From NCBI RefSeq assembly GCF_001758465.1, contig NZ_MJIC01000014.1, positions 614,025 through 678,024 on the forward strand: a stretch of DNA of 64,000 nt, in the 5' to 3' direction. Source of the DNA: Marisediminitalea lipolytica (GTDB lineage Bacteria > Pseudomonadota > Gammaproteobacteria > Enterobacterales > Alteromonadaceae). A model generated the notes under the pieces. The model was given only the letters and a program-made list of their open reading frames with translations. It searched no databases and was not told the DNA's origin. Of this stretch, positions 26,563 through 35,967 are shown piece by piece (position 1 is the stretch's first letter; each line of letters begins with the position of its first letter). Position numbers and translations under genes: made by a program.

Positions 26563-28880
26563 TGGGCCACCCACAAAACGGCGTAAGATTAAGCGTAAGC
26601 GGGATTGTTCAGGGCGTGGGTTTTCGCCCTTTTATCTGGCGCATCGCTACCGAAAGCGGCCTGAATGGCCAGGTATTTAACGATGCTGCGGGAGTAAAAA
26701 TTGATCTGCTGTGCAGTGAAGAAACCGCGCGCCAGTTTGCCCGGCAAATCAGCGAGAGTTTACCGGCGCTGGCCCGGATAGATGAAATTACACTAGAAAA
26801 AGTTGCCGTAAGCAAAGTAAATGGCTTTCACATTGTCACTTCCCGGTCCGGTAACGTAACAACCGGTTGTGCGCCAGATGCTGCCACCTGCGCTGAGTGT
26901 CTCGCCGAGCTGCTCGACCCGCAGGGTCGACGCTACCAGTATCCTTTTATTAACTGCACCAATTGCGGCCCTCGTCTCAGTATTATCCGTCAGATCCCTT
27001 ATGACCGGGCAAGTACCACCATGGCAGACTTTGCCCTGTGTGCGGCATGTCAGGCGGAATATACTAACCCGGCGGATCGTCGTTTTCATGCGCAGCCAAA
27101 TGCCTGCGCTGAATGCGGGCCACACTGCTGGTTGGAGTTACCCGGCAGAGAAAAAGTCGCCAGCGATAGTCCGTTCGCGGAGCTGGCCAGGGTTGTAAAA
27201 AGCGGCGGGATTATCGCCGTGAAAGGCATTGGTGGAGTGCACTTAGCGTGCGATGCCACCAATGAGCAGGCGGTTACGCAATTGCGTGAGCGTAAGCAGC
27301 GACCAGATAAGGCGTTAGCTCTGATGGCAAAGGATATGTCGATGATAGCGCGCTACGCCAGTGTATCACCGCAGGATGAAGCGCTTCTGACCAGCCCTGC
27401 TGCGCCAGTCGTTTTACTTTACCCACATCAAACTGCTAAAAGCGTCATCGCATCTGGTATTGCTCCGGATACTGCATTACTGGGCTTTATGTTGCCTTAT
27501 TCTCCCGTGCATTATTTGTTAATGGACCATCTGGATGTTCCCCTGGTGATGACCAGCGGAAACCGTTCCGGCATGCCTCAGGCCATTACCAATGACGATG
27601 CCCGTGAGCAGTTAGCGGATATCGCTGATCTGATGTTGTTACATGACAGACCAATCCACAACCGCCTTGATGATTCGGTGGTGATGTCAGGTCCAGACTC
27701 GCCACAGGTGCTGCGCCGGGCACGGGGTTACGCGCCGACCAGCTTACCCTTGCCGCCAGGGTTTACGGATAGTGAGCCGCTGATTGCGCTGGGAGGACAG
27801 CTAAAAAGTACGCTGTGTCTGATCAACAATAACCGGGCAATTGTGACGCAGCATTTAGGAGATCTACACGATGCCAGTACCTTTGAGCAATATTTGCATA
27901 CGCTGAGTTTGTATCAACAGCTTTATGCTATTACGCCGACCCGGTACAGTTGTGATACGCATCCTGAGTATATCGCTACCAAACATGCTGTCAGCCTTGA
28001 AGAGCAGGGCCACAAGGTGGTGAGGGTGCAGCATCATCACGCCCATATCGCAGCTTGCCTGGGGGATAATCGTTATCCGCTGGATGGTCCGGCGGTGTTG
28101 GGGATCTGTCTGGACGGTACCGGCTATGGTGAAGATGAAACTTTGTGGGGCGGTGAGTTTTTAATCGGTGGCTATGCAGGTATGCAACGAGTCGCCTCCC
28201 TGATGCCTGTTGCGCTGATTGGTGGCGCACAAGCCATAAGATCGCCCTGGCGGTCTCTGTATGCGCAGTTACGTCGCGTGGTCTCTGCCGCAGAGATGGC
28301 GTCGTTGGCAGACATTTGCCCGCAGTTGGCGAGTCCCATGTGCAAGAGTTTTGAGAAGATGCTCTCGATGCAGCTAAATTCGCCACTAAGCAGTTCAGCA
28401 GGGCGGTTATTTGATGCTGTAGCAGCCGCTCTTGGTTGTGCTCCCGAGCACATCAGTTATGAGGGCCAGGCGGCAATAAAACTGGAAACCCTGGCTGCTG
28501 AATGTCACAGCGAGGTCACGCCCTATCGGTTTACTCTTACGCAAAATCACATCGAACCGGCATCGTTCTGGCCGCAGATTATTGCCGATCTGCGCCGTGG
28601 GCGGAGCAGGGCAGAAATGGCACTGGCGTTTCATTTGGGCTTCGCGGCTGCGCTGGTAGAGATGACTCACCGGCTCGCTGAACGTTATGCTTTTGCAACG
28701 GTGGTTTTATCCGGTGGTGTTATGCAAAATCAACTGCTTAATGCACAACTTACTCAGGCGCTAAACGGTGCGGGCTTTAAGGTGCTGACCCATCAGCAGC
28801 TTCCGGCTAACGATGGCGGTATCTCTTACGGGCAGGCTCTGGTTACGCTGGCCCGAACCATCGGCACGCCATGTTCTTAA
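26562..28880 (+). CDS. hypF: Carbamoyltransferase HypF
   Basis: HypF converts carbamoyl phosphate and ATP to an activated carbamoyl group that is passed to HypE, the source of the cyanide ligands of the NiFe site. The 772-residue protein shows an acylphosphatase domain (SGIVQGVGFRPFIWRIA), two zinc-finger cysteine sets (CAECLAEL, CTNCGPR, CAACQAEY, CAECGPH), a YrdC-like domain (KGIGGVHLACDAT) and a C-terminal Kae1-like domain (VQHHHAHIAACLGD, GICLDGTGYGEDE). Its ATG overlaps the hoxC stop by one base. It is separated from the other hyp genes by the hya block. Confidence 0.96.
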   Translation: MGHPQNGVRLSVSGIVQGVGFRPFIWRIATESGLNGQVFNDAAGVKIDLLCSEETARQFARQISESLPALARIDEITLEKVAVSKVNGFHIVTSRSGNVTTGCAPDAATCAECLAELLDPQGRRYQYPFINCTNCGPRLSIIRQIPYDRASTTMADFALCAACQAEYTNPADRRFHAQPNACAECGPHCWLELPGREKVASDSPFAELARVVKSGGIIAVKGIGGVHLACDATNEQAVTQLRERKQRPDKALALMAKDMSMIARYASVSPQDEALLTSPAAPVVLLYPHQTAKSVIASGIAPDTALLGFMLPYSPVHYLLMDHLDVPLVMTSGNRSGMPQAITNDDAREQLADIADLMLLHDRPIHNRLDDSVVMSGPDSPQVLRRARGYAPTSLPLPPGFTDSEPLIALGGQLKSTLCLINNNRAIVTQHLGDLHDASTFEQYLHTLSLYQQLYAITPTRYSCDTHPEYIATKHAVSLEEQGHKVVRVQHHHAHIAACLGDNRYPLDGPAVLGICLDGTGYGEDETLWGGEFLIGGYAGMQRVASLMPVALIGGAQAIRSPWRSLYAQLRRVVSAAEMASLADICPQLASPMCKSFEKMLSMQLNSPLSSSAGRLFDAVAAALGCAPEHISYEGQAAIKLETLAAECHSEVTPYRFTLTQNHIEPASFWPQIIADLRRGRSRAEMALAFHLGFAAALVEMTHRLAERYAFATVVLSGGVMQNQLLNAQLTQALNGAGFKVLTHQQLPANDGGISYGQALVTLARTIGTPCS

Positions 28881-29207
28881 ATTACTTTTTCAATCCTTTT
28901 TAACACTTCAGGTATTACTCCGGAAAGCTCGTTAACCAGCTGTAAACGGACTTTCCGCTTTCCTTCTGCACTGGTAAGTAAAGTTCGTTATCCATATCGT
29001 TGCTATTGCTTAACTTTATGATTTTAATGGATATTAATAGTTGGTCTATTGTTTGCATTGGCAACACTGCGTACCAGAAAACAAAACGCAGCGTAACTAA
29101 AAAAATAATAGCTGAACGCGACTTACATCAGAACTTAAACCAAGACCGATTGGCTGTGCAAATTTGAGGTAAGTATCACTTCAGCGGTATCACTGCCGGA
29201 GGACCGA
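28881..29207. other. Intergenic control region upstream of hyaA
   Basis: A 327-base gap between hypF and hyaA holds the sigma-54 promoter at 29042-29057 and, 80-120 bases upstream of it, CGGAAAG at 28921-28927. CGGAAAG is repeated in inverted form as CTTTCCG at 28951-28957 and again as GCTTTCC at 28957-28963. These repeats sit where an NtrC-family activator such as HoxA would bind. AT-rich sequence between them and the promoter could accept IHF, although no clear IHF site was found. No gene is seen here. Confidence 0.55.
29042..29057 (+). promoter_or_regulatory. Sigma-54 (-24/-12) promoter for the hya operon
   Basis: TGGTCTATTGTTTGCA matches the -24/-12 consensus TGGCACGNNNNTTGCA at TGG and TTGCA and has exactly ten bases between the invariant GG and GC. 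Transcription would begin near 29068 and give a leader of about 140 bases before hyaA. The cluster encodes an NtrC-family activator of the HoxA type, which needs a sigma-54 promoter. Confidence 0.75.
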
Positions 29208-30278
29208 ATGTCCCAATTAGAGACCTTTTACGAAGTCATGCGGCGACAGGGTATTACCCGTCGCAGTTTCTTAAAGTACTGCAGTCTGACTGCAGCCGCA
29301 CTTGGCCTGGGGCCAACGTTTGCACCGCGCATCGCGCATGCAATGGAAACCAAGGAAAGAACACCCGTGCTGTGGCTGCACGGCCTGGAATGTACCTGTT
29401 GTTCAGAATCCTTTATTCGTTCTGCACACCCGTTAGTGAAAGACGTTGTTTTGTCGATGATCTCACTCGACTACGACGATACGCTGATGGCATCTGCGGG
29501 ACACCAGGCGGAAGCAATTCTTGAAGAAACCATGCAGAAGTACAAAGGTAAGTACATTCTTGCCGTTGAAGGTAACCCACCATTAAACGAAGACGGTATG
29601 TTTTGTATCGTCGGCGGTAAGCCATTCCTGGATCAGTTAAAGCATGCGGCTAAAGATGCGGCAGCCATTATTGCCTGGGGCTCATGTGCTTCATGGGGCT
29701 GTGTACAGGCTGCACGTCCAAATCCAACCCAGGCGGTACCTATTCACAAAGTGATAAAAGACAAGCCGATTATTAAAGTACCGGGTTGTCCGCCTATCGC
29801 TGAAGTTATGACCGGTGTTATCACCTACATGCTGACCTTTGGCAAGGTGCCTGAACTTGACCGTCAGGGTCGTCCAAAAATGTTCTACAGCCAGCGTATT
29901 CACGATAAGTGCTATCGCCGACCTCACTTTGATGCCGGCCAGTTTGTTGAACAGTGGGATGATGAAGGCGCGCGTAAAGGGTACTGCCTGTACAAAGTTG
30001 GCTGTAAAGGCCCAACCACCTACAACGCTTGTTCTACCGTACGCTGGAACGAAGGCACTTCATTCCCGATTCAGGCCGGTCACGGCTGTATTGGCTGTTC
30101 AGAAGACGGCTTCTGGGATAAAGGCTCGTTCTACGACCGTCTGACCGATATTAACCAGTTCGGTATCGAATCGAACGCTGATGAAATAGGCACTACCGTT
30201 GCAGGTGGTGTGGGTGCAGCCATTGCTGCACATGCTGCGGTGAGCGCCATCAAACGCGCGCAGCATAAGGGAGAATAA
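29208..30278 (+). CDS. hyaA: Uptake [NiFe]-hydrogenase small subunit, O2-tolerant Hyd-1 type
   Basis: Fe-S subunit of the periplasmic, membrane-bound uptake hydrogenase, 356 residues. A Tat signal is present ([17 protein letters not shown], cleavage near IAHA). The proximal cluster motif is [11 protein letters not shown] and the second is [12 protein letters not shown]. The two extra cysteines in these motifs are those that ligate the [4Fe-3S] cluster of O2-tolerant hydrogenases. Later cysteines include [21 protein letters not shown] and [14 protein letters not shown]-terminal helix near [14 protein letters not shown] anchors it. GGAGGA precedes the ATG. Confidence 0.97.
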   Translation: MSQLETFYEVMRRQGITRRSFLKYCSLTAAALGLGPTFAPRIAHAMETKERTPVLWLHGLECTCCSESFIRSAHPLVKDVVLSMISLDYDDTLMASAGHQAEAILEETMQKYKGKYILAVEGNPPLNEDGMFCIVGGKPFLDQLKHAAKDAAAIIAWGSCASWGCVQAARPNPTQAVPIHKVIKDKPIIKVPGCPPIAEVMTGVITYMLTFGKVPELDRQGRPKMFYSQRIHDKCYRRPHFDAGQFVEQWDDEGARKGYCLYKVGCKGPTTYNACSTVRWNEGTSFPIQAGHGCIGCSEDGFWDKGSFYDRLTDINQFGIESNADEIGTTVAGGVGAAIAAHAAVSAIKRAQHKGE

Positions 30279-30283
30279 CAAGA

Positions 30284-32092
30284 ATGAATACGCCGTTAAA
30301 TTCAAAATTACTGGATAGCTCCGGACGCCGCATCGTGGTGGATCCGGTTACCCGGATTGAAGGTCATATGCGTTGCGAAGTTAACGTAGATGAAAACAAT
30401 ATTATTCGTAACGCGGTATCAACCGGCACCATGTGGCGCGGTCTGGAAGTTATCCTTAAAGGTCGTGACCCGCGTGATGCCTGGGCGTTTGTAGAGCGCA
30501 TCTGTGGTGTTTGTACCGGTTGTCACGCCCTTACCAGCGTACGCGCGGTAGAAGATGCCTTGGGTATCGAGATCCCGTTGAATGCTCACCTTATCCGTCA
30601 CCTGATGGATAAAACGCTGAACATTCACGACCACGTTGTGCATTTTTACCACTTGCACGCGCTGGACTGGGTTAACCCGGTTAATGCGTTAAAAGCCGAT
30701 CCGAAAGCGACTTCTGCTCTACAGCAAAAGATTTCATCTTCACATCCGCTGTCGAGCCCGGGGTATTTCCGTGATGTGCAAACCCGCATCAAGAAGTTTA
30801 TCGAAAGCGGTCAGTTAGGTTTATTCGCTAACGGTTACTGGAGCAACCCGGCGTATAAATTACCGCCTGAAGCCGATCTGATGGCCGTTGCTCACTATCT
30901 TGAAGCGCTGGATATGCAAAAAGAAATCGTCAAGATCCACACGATCTTCGGCGGTAAAAACCCGCATCCTAACTTTATGGTAGGCGGTGTGCCTTGCGCG
31001 ATTAACTTAGATGGTACCGGGTCGTCGGGTGCACCGGTTAATATGACCAGCCTGAACTTCGTGCTCGAGCGTATCCGTGAAGCCGAAGCGTTTATCAAAA
31101 ACGTCTACATTCCGGATGTGATTGCCATTGCTACGCTGTACAAAGACTGGATGTACGGTGGCGGTCTGTCAGCCTCAAACGTACTGAGCTATGGTACCCA
31201 CACCGTGGTGCCAGGCGATAAATCTACTGACCTTATCCCGGCAGGTGCCATTATTAATGGCAACTGGGACGAAGTGCACCCGGTTGATGTGCGCAACCCG
31301 GATGAAATTCAGGAATTTGTTGATCACAGCTGGTATCAGTATGCCAATGGTGCCAAAGGTCTGCACCCCTGGGATGGTGAAACCGAAGCCAAATTTGAGC
31401 TGGGGCCAAACTTTAAGGGCACTAAAACCAACATCAAAGAGCTGGATGAAAGTGCGAAATACAGCTGGATCAAGTCACCACGCTGGAAAGGTCACGCTAT
31501 GGAAGTGGGCCCGCTGTCGCGCTACATCATTGCCTATGCATCGGGTAAAGAATATGTGCAGGATCAGGTTGACCGTTCATTGTCTGCCTTTAATCAGGCA
31601 ACCGGTATGGACCTGGGTCTTAAGCAGTTCCTGCCTTCCACATTAGGTCGTACCCTGGCCCGTGCATTAGATTCGGAACTGTGTGTTGACTCAATGCTGG
31701 ACGACTGGCATCAGCTGGTTAACAACATCAAAAACGGTGATACCTCTACGGCTAACGTGGAAAAATGGGATCCGAAAACCTGGCCGAAAGAGGCGAAAGG
31801 TGTGGGTACTAACGAAGCGCCACGTGGTGCACTTGGTCACTGGATTAAGATTAAAGACGGAAAGATTGAGAACTATCAGGCGGTGGTACCAACCACCTGG
31901 AATGGTTCTCCTCGTGATGGCAACGGTAATATCGGTGCGTTTGAAGCCTCGTTGCTGAATACGCCGATGGAGCGTCCGGACGAGCCGGTTGAAATCCTAC
32001 GAACGTTACACAGCTTTGACCCGTGCCTGGCTTGTTCCACGCACGTTATGAGTGAAGATGGTCAGGAACTGACCAAAGTGAAAATTCGTTAA
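30284..32092 (+). CDS. hyaB: Uptake [NiFe]-hydrogenase large subunit
   Basis: Catalytic subunit, 602 residues, which oxidises H2 at the NiFe(CN)2CO site. It has [12 protein letters not shown] near the start, the nickel motif [11 protein letters not shown], and the C-terminal DPCLACSTH followed by a 15-residue tail. The tail is removed after His by the protease HyaD to close the active site. The subunit is exported with HyaA through the Tat system. The gene begins 5 bp after hyaA with GGGAG upstream, and hyaC follows. Confidence 0.97.
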   Translation: MNTPLNSKLLDSSGRRIVVDPVTRIEGHMRCEVNVDENNIIRNAVSTGTMWRGLEVILKGRDPRDAWAFVERICGVCTGCHALTSVRAVEDALGIEIPLNAHLIRHLMDKTLNIHDHVVHFYHLHALDWVNPVNALKADPKATSALQQKISSSHPLSSPGYFRDVQTRIKKFIESGQLGLFANGYWSNPAYKLPPEADLMAVAHYLEALDMQKEIVKIHTIFGGKNPHPNFMVGGVPCAINLDGTGSSGAPVNMTSLNFVLERIREAEAFIKNVYIPDVIAIATLYKDWMYGGGLSASNVLSYGTHTVVPGDKSTDLIPAGAIINGNWDEVHPVDVRNPDEIQEFVDHSWYQYANGAKGLHPWDGETEAKFELGPNFKGTKTNIKELDESAKYSWIKSPRWKGHAMEVGPLSRYIIAYASGKEYVQDQVDRSLSAFNQATGMDLGLKQFLPSTLGRTLARALDSELCVDSMLDDWHQLVNNIKNGDTSTANVEKWDPKTWPKEAKGVGTNEAPRGALGHWIKIKDGKIENYQAVVPTTWNGSPRDGNGNIGAFEASLLNTPMERPDEPVEILRTLHSFDPCLACSTHVMSEDGQELTKVKIR

Positions 32093-32126
32093 GAGAGTGC
32101 CTGGCACTCTCGCTGGAGACTCAACT

Positions 32127-32885
32127 ATGTCTACGTCAGTGAAAAGCAAAGCTGTTGAGAGAGAGCAGCTAACGGATAATCATCACAGCGGTGAAGAGAA
32201 AATCATAACCCGTCGCCAAACCGCGGTTTATGTATACGAAGCGCCAGTGCGTTTATGGCACTGGATAACCGTATTCTCTATCATAACGCTGTGTGTTACC
32301 GGTTATTTTATTGGTCAGCCGCTGCCCACGCAGCCGGGTGAGGCCAGTGACAACTTTCTGATGGGCTATATTCGCTTTGCACACTTTGCGGCGGCTTATA
32401 TCGTTACCATCGGGTTTATCGGCCGCTTGTACTGGGCTGTGGTTGGTAACAGCCATTCCCGCGAGCTGTTTTTCCCTAAGTTTTTTGTTAAAGCCTGGTG
32501 GAAAGAAGTATGGCACGAAGTGCGCTGGTACCTGTTTATGGAAAAAACGCCGAAGAAGTACATCGGGCACAACCCGCTGGCTCAGCTTGGTATGTTTTTC
32601 CTGTTTATCGTGGGTATGGTCTTTATGATCTTTACCGGTTTCGCGTTATACAGTGAAGGCGCCGGACAGGGTAGCTGGCAGGATACGTTATTCGGCTGGG
32701 TGATCCCCTTGTTTGGTCAGAGTCAGGATGTACATACCTGGCACCGTCTGGGTATGTGGTACCTGATCACCTTTATTATGGTCCATGTTTACGTGGCGAT
32801 TCGCGAAGACATCATGTCACGCCAAAGTCTGATTTCTACCATGATCAGCGGCTGGCGGATGTTTAAAGACGATAAGCCAGACTAA
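32127..32885 (+). CDS. hyaC: Ni/Fe-hydrogenase b-type cytochrome subunit
   Basis: Membrane dihaem cytochrome b, 252 residues, passing electrons from HyaA to the quinone pool. Four hydrophobic helices are visible: WHWITVFSIITLCVTGYFIG, FAHFAAAYIVTIGFIGRLYW, LGMFFLFIVGMVFMIFTGFA and RLGMWYLITFIMVHVYVAIR. Likely haem His residues lie in helices 1, 2 and 4. The ATG at 32127 has GGAG upstream, and an in-frame ATG at 32097 lacks support. HyaA-HyaB-HyaC form the complete H2:quinone oxidoreductase. Confidence 0.95.
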   Translation: MSTSVKSKAVEREQLTDNHHSGEEKIITRRQTAVYVYEAPVRLWHWITVFSIITLCVTGYFIGQPLPTQPGEASDNFLMGYIRFAHFAAAYIVTIGFIGRLYWAVVGNSHSRELFFPKFFVKAWWKEVWHEVRWYLFMEKTPKKYIGHNPLAQLGMFFLFIVGMVFMIFTGFALYSEGAGQGSWQDTLFGWVIPLFGQSQDVHTWHRLGMWYLITFIMVHVYVAIREDIMSRQSLISTMISGWRMFKDDKPD

Positions 32886-32956
32886 GCTCCTCAGTGGGGT
32901 GCGGGCAGTGCTGTACACTCGCTTGCGCCCCCATCCACCTTCAGTAAGATATCCGG

Positions 32957-33271
32957 ATGGAACCCCAAATCGTGAACCTCAAGGTTAATACTTTTTGTTT
33001 GAGCAGTCGCAAGCCTGAACATCCGGGTATTTTTTTGGAGCGTTGCTATCTCAAACCGCTCAATATCAACCAGTCAGAACTGGCCCGGGTATTGGGCATA
33101 TCCCGTCGGCGTGTACACGAAATTATCAAAGGCCAACGTGCCATTTCCGCTGATACCGCCATTCGTCTGGCGCAATATTTTAAAACAACACCCATGTTTT
33201 GGTTGGAAAAACAACAGCTTTGGGAACTCTACGACGCCAGTCGCCGATTTGGTAAAGAGCCTGGTAAGTAA
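32957..33271 (+). CDS. HigA-family (XRE) antitoxin-like regulator, orphan
   Basis: A 104-residue protein with the HigA/VapI layout: HPGIFLERCYLKPLNINQSE, then a helix-turn-helix ELARVLGISRRRVHEIIKGQ and AISADTAIRLAQYFKTTPMF. HigA proteins are antitoxins that also repress their own operon. No higB-type toxin gene is present upstream or downstream, where hyaC and hyaD lie. It is on the same strand and inside the hydrogenase cluster, so it may have been recruited as a regulator or may simply be an insertion. There is no obvious ribosome site. Confidence 0.85.
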   Translation: MEPQIVNLKVNTFCLSSRKPEHPGIFLERCYLKPLNINQSELARVLGISRRRVHEIIKGQRAISADTAIRLAQYFKTTPMFWLEKQQLWELYDASRRFGKEPGK

Positions 33272-33384
33272 CTTTCCATTAGGTGGTAAGTATTGCGATA
33301 TCTATTTCCTCTTTTTTATTGTGGTTAATTGTAACGCCCCCCGTTACACCCCGATATACGGCGGTTTCAAAATTCTGAACATAT

Positions 33385-33400
33385 TGGCATGGTCCTTGTA
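33385..33400 (+). promoter_or_regulatory. Possible second sigma-54 promoter, upstream of hyaD
   Basis: TGGCATGGTCCTTGTA keeps TGGCA and TTG of the sigma-54 consensus with correct spacing, but the -12 dinucleotide is GT rather than GC. It lies 75 bases before the hyaD start, in the only sizeable gap of the hya-hup-hyp run, so a secondary start here is plausible. The mismatch in the most conserved position keeps confidence moderate. Confidence 0.4.
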
Positions 33401-33475
33401 CTAACAGTTTATCTTGTAAATTAATTGTAACCAGTTGCGGCTGGTGAACAGACGATTTTTGCAGTGCAGATCCAA

Positions 33476-34099
33476 ATGAATCAAAAACAAATTTTAATTT
33501 TAGGCATTGGCAATGTCTTGTGGGCCGACGAAGGGTTTGGCGTTCGCTGTGTAGAAGCGCTTAACCAGAACTACGAGTTTGGCGACAACGTAAAAATAAT
33601 GGATGGCGGTACCCAGGGCATTTACCTGGTGCAGCATGTTCAGGAAGCCGATGTTCTGGTGGTGTTTGATGCCATCGACTACGGCCTCAAACCAGGCACC
33701 TTAAAGCAGATCTACAACGACGACGTGCCTAAGTTTATGGGTGCCAAGCAGATGAGTCTGCATCAGACCGGCTTTCAGGAAGTACTCGCAATGGCTGAGT
33801 TTACCGGTAACTATCCCGCCGATTTGTTGCTGGTGGGCTGTCAACCTGTAGAACTGGAAGACTTTGGTGGCAGTTTGCGCGCCGAAGTTAAAGCCCAGGT
33901 GCAGCCAGCCATCGATATTGCGCTGGAATATTTAAAGCAGTTTGGTGTTGAGGCCAGGCCCGCTAATGGGCAAAAACAAGCGCTGTCGCCTGATCAGCTT
34001 AATCTCAGTGATTACGAACAAGGACGGCCGGATGAGGACGCGGCGTGTCGAACCGGAGATATCCGGGTTATCGGCGGCGCCACAGGAAGCAGCAAATAA
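33476..34099 (+). CDS. hyaD: Hydrogenase maturation endopeptidase
   Basis: Protease that removes the C-terminal tail of HyaB after nickel insertion. The 207-residue protein has the family pattern ILGIGNVLWADEGFGVR (metal-binding Glu), VFDAIDYGL (metal-binding Asp) and KQMSLHQTGFQEVL (metal-binding His). The ATG at 33476 fits the family start; a GTG at 33464 would add four residues. The stop overlaps hupF by one base (TAATG). Confidence 0.94.
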   Translation: MNQKQILILGIGNVLWADEGFGVRCVEALNQNYEFGDNVKIMDGGTQGIYLVQHVQEADVLVVFDAIDYGLKPGTLKQIYNDDVPKFMGAKQMSLHQTGFQEVLAMAEFTGNYPADLLLVGCQPVELEDFGGSLRAEVKAQVQPAIDIALEYLKQFGVEARPANGQKQALSPDQLNLSDYEQGRPDEDAACRTGDIRVIGGATGSSK

Positions 34100-34407
34100 T
34101 GTGCATTGGTGTGCCTTTTCAGGCAGTGCAAACCGAACAGCACAAAGCCTTGTGTCAGCGTGGTAACGAACAGCGCTGGATTGACACCTCACTGGTAGGC
34201 GAAATCGAAGCTGGTGACTGGTTATTAGTCTTTTTAGACGCCGCCCGGGAAGTACTTAGCCCGGAACGGGCGCAGCAGGTCGAGGAAGCTGTTGGTGCCA
34301 TCGAAAGGGTGATGGCCGGACAGAGCGTTAACCTGGACGATTGCTTTAAGGATCTGGTGGAGCGTGAACCACAGCTGCCGGATCATTTAAAACCGCTTTT
34401 AAAATAA
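34099..34407 (+). CDS. hupF: HypC/HupF-family hydrogenase chaperone
   Basis: A 102-residue paralogue of HypC. It begins MCIGVPFQA, keeping the essential Cys2 that holds the Fe(CN)2CO unit or the large-subunit precursor. DTSLVGEIEAGDWLLVFLDAAREVL then gives the OB-fold part. It has a longer, helical C-terminus than HypC, as HupF does. HupF is believed to protect the uptake hydrogenase large subunit under oxygen. It is coupled to hyaD by a TAATG overlap, and a separate HypC is encoded at 40493. Confidence 0.88.
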   Translation: MCIGVPFQAVQTEQHKALCQRGNEQRWIDTSLVGEIEAGDWLLVFLDAAREVLSPERAQQVEEAVGAIERVMAGQSVNLDDCFKDLVEREPQLPDHLKPLLK

Positions 34408-34429
34408 CAGAAAATAAAAAGAGAACTTT

Positions 34430-34861
34430 ATGAACTCACCGCTAATTAATCGTCTTATCGACGAACTGGGATATCCCTTACTCGATGACGATAACTTTGA
34501 GAGCTTCATTGAACAAACACCCTACAGCGTGTTGTTTTTAAGCGAAGATCCCAAGCGTTTTCCGGAAAGTCTTGATGTAGCCGTAATCCTGCCGGAACTC
34601 ATCAAGCAATTTCCGCAGCTGACACCGGCCGTGGTGTCAGCTGATATTCAAACTGCCTGCCGGGGCCGCTATAACTTTATGGCCTGGCCGGCGCTGGTGT
34701 TTCTGAAAAACGGCCAGTATCTGGATGCTATTACCAAGGTGCGTAACTGGGATGAGTATATTCATGAAATTAGCCGGATTTTAACCTTAACACCACGCCC
34801 TGATCCGGGCATTGGTATTCCGGTAGTGTTTAATCCAGTATCCAAAAGTTGCGGACAATAG
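34430..34861 (+). CDS. hupG: Hydrogenase expression protein HupG/HyaE
   Basis: A 143-residue protein of the HupG/HyaE family, which has a thioredoxin-like fold without the redox cysteines. It is thought to act as a chaperone for the Tat-targeted small subunit. Recognisable parts are SVLFLSEDPKRFPES, DVAVILPELIKQFP and FMAWPALVFLKNGQYLDAI. Position between hupF and hupH supports the call. It is a specific marker of membrane-bound uptake hydrogenase clusters. Confidence 0.87.
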   Translation: MNSPLINRLIDELGYPLLDDDNFESFIEQTPYSVLFLSEDPKRFPESLDVAVILPELIKQFPQLTPAVVSADIQTACRGRYNFMAWPALVFLKNGQYLDAITKVRNWDEYIHEISRILTLTPRPDPGIGIPVVFNPVSKSCGQ

Positions 34862-34870
34862 GGGAATCAT

Positions 34871-35734
34871 ATGCGCGACAACAGTATCAATATCGTAAAC
34901 GTTCCTATTGGCCCGGGCAGTCAGTCAGAAGGTGACATGGTTCTCGATTACATGAAAATGCCTTCGGAAATGAATACCTACGACATGCCGTCGTTTCCCG
35001 AAGAAAGCGAGCTTGAGCAATGCCCGCAGGCGATGGCTATTCTGGCTGAAATTCAGGAAATGCTGGCACAGATTAACCAAAATGGTCAGGGCAGCATTCT
35101 GACGCTCACCGAGCTGCCTCAGGCCGACCTGAGTCTGCTGAATCAAATTCTGGGTGAAGGGGAAGTCAGTGTGTTGATTGACGGCGAGCACCCGACCCGC
35201 ATTCAGGAAACGGTTATGGCCGGTATCTGGCGCTTACGTACTTTTGATAAGCAGGGCAATGTCATATCAGAAGCTATTGAAGTGGCAGAGATCCCGGAGT
35301 GCGTAAGAGACAACGCTTTTGCCACTAAAGTTAATTTAGCCGAGCGTATTGAGCAGCTTCCTGAAGGATTGCTCAACGCGCCATCGGTACTGGTGGAAAT
35401 TGCCGACACGTCGGCTGAATATCAGCAAGACACGGCGATGGCCTCACACGTGATTAACTTATCCTTATTGCCATTTTCGCCGGAAGACCACTATGCGCTG
35501 AGTGAAACCACCGGTACTGGTAGTGTCACCATTTTGTCCCGCGGTTATGGCAACTGCCGGATTACTTCTACCCAGGTTGATGGCCTGTGGCGTGTTCAGT
35601 ACTACAACAGTACCGACCAACTTATCCTGGACACCCTGGAAATCGTCGCAATTCCGGCTGTTGCCTGTGCAGCGCCAGAAGATTTAGCGGATTCTGCGGT
35701 GCGTCTGGAAGAAATCCGCGACGCGTTGATGTAG
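34871..35734 (+). CDS. hupH: Hydrogenase expression protein HupH/HyaF
   Basis: A 287-residue maturation protein of the HupH/HyaF family, needed for processing of the uptake hydrogenase small subunit. Two similar halves are visible: SILTLTELPQADLSLLNQIL, GEGEVSVLIDG and GIWRLRTFDKQGN in the first, and SVTILSRGYGNCRITST, GLWRVQYYNSTDQL in the second. Both resemble the C-terminal part of HyaF-type proteins. It starts 9 bp after hupG and is followed by hupI after 9 bp. Confidence 0.88.
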   Translation: MRDNSINIVNVPIGPGSQSEGDMVLDYMKMPSEMNTYDMPSFPEESELEQCPQAMAILAEIQEMLAQINQNGQGSILTLTELPQADLSLLNQILGEGEVSVLIDGEHPTRIQETVMAGIWRLRTFDKQGNVISEAIEVAEIPECVRDNAFATKVNLAERIEQLPEGLLNAPSVLVEIADTSAEYQQDTAMASHVINLSLLPFSPEDHYALSETTGTGSVTILSRGYGNCRITSTQVDGLWRVQYYNSTDQLILDTLEIVAIPAVACAAPEDLADSAVRLEEIRDALM

Positions 35735-35743
35735 GACCATACG

Positions 35744-35965
35744 ATGAGTTTTCAGGGTTTTGAAGGTAGTTATTTAGGTGATGCCAGTCGTATCGACAAA
35801 AACGCCAAACTTGAGTGCAAGATTTGCTGGCATGTATACGATCCGGCAGAGGGTGATGATGTGTGGCAAATTCCGCCCGGCACCGCCTTTGCCGATTTGC
35901 CCGACCACTGGCGTTGTCCTGAGTGTGACGGCGATCGCGAGCAGTTTATGGTGATTGAGGATTAA
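35744..35965 (+). CDS. hupI: Hydrogenase-associated rubredoxin HupI
   Basis: A 73-residue rubredoxin with two metal-binding knuckles, LECKICWHVYDPAEG and HWRCPECDGDREQF, giving a Cys4 iron site. An N-terminal extension of about 25 residues is typical of HupI. Rubredoxins of this type are linked to assembly of the small-subunit Fe-S clusters in aerobes. It lies between hupH and hupJ. Confidence 0.93.
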   Translation: MSFQGFEGSYLGDASRIDKNAKLECKICWHVYDPAEGDDVWQIPPGTAFADLPDHWRCPECDGDREQFMVIED

Positions 35966-35967
35966 CC

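Noticed and set aside
29153..29168. GGCTGTGCAA as a further sigma-54 site near hyaA
   Set aside because: GG and GC are only four bases apart, whereas sigma-54 needs ten.
28881..29207. A clear IHF or HupR-type (TTG-N5-CAA) site before hyaA
   Set aside because: No sequence fits either consensus well; nearest matches have wrong spacing or several mismatches.
32957..33404. A toxin-antitoxin pair in the hydrogenase operon
   Set aside because: Only the HigA-like part exists; the overlapping frame 33111-33404 is in another frame and shows no HigB features.
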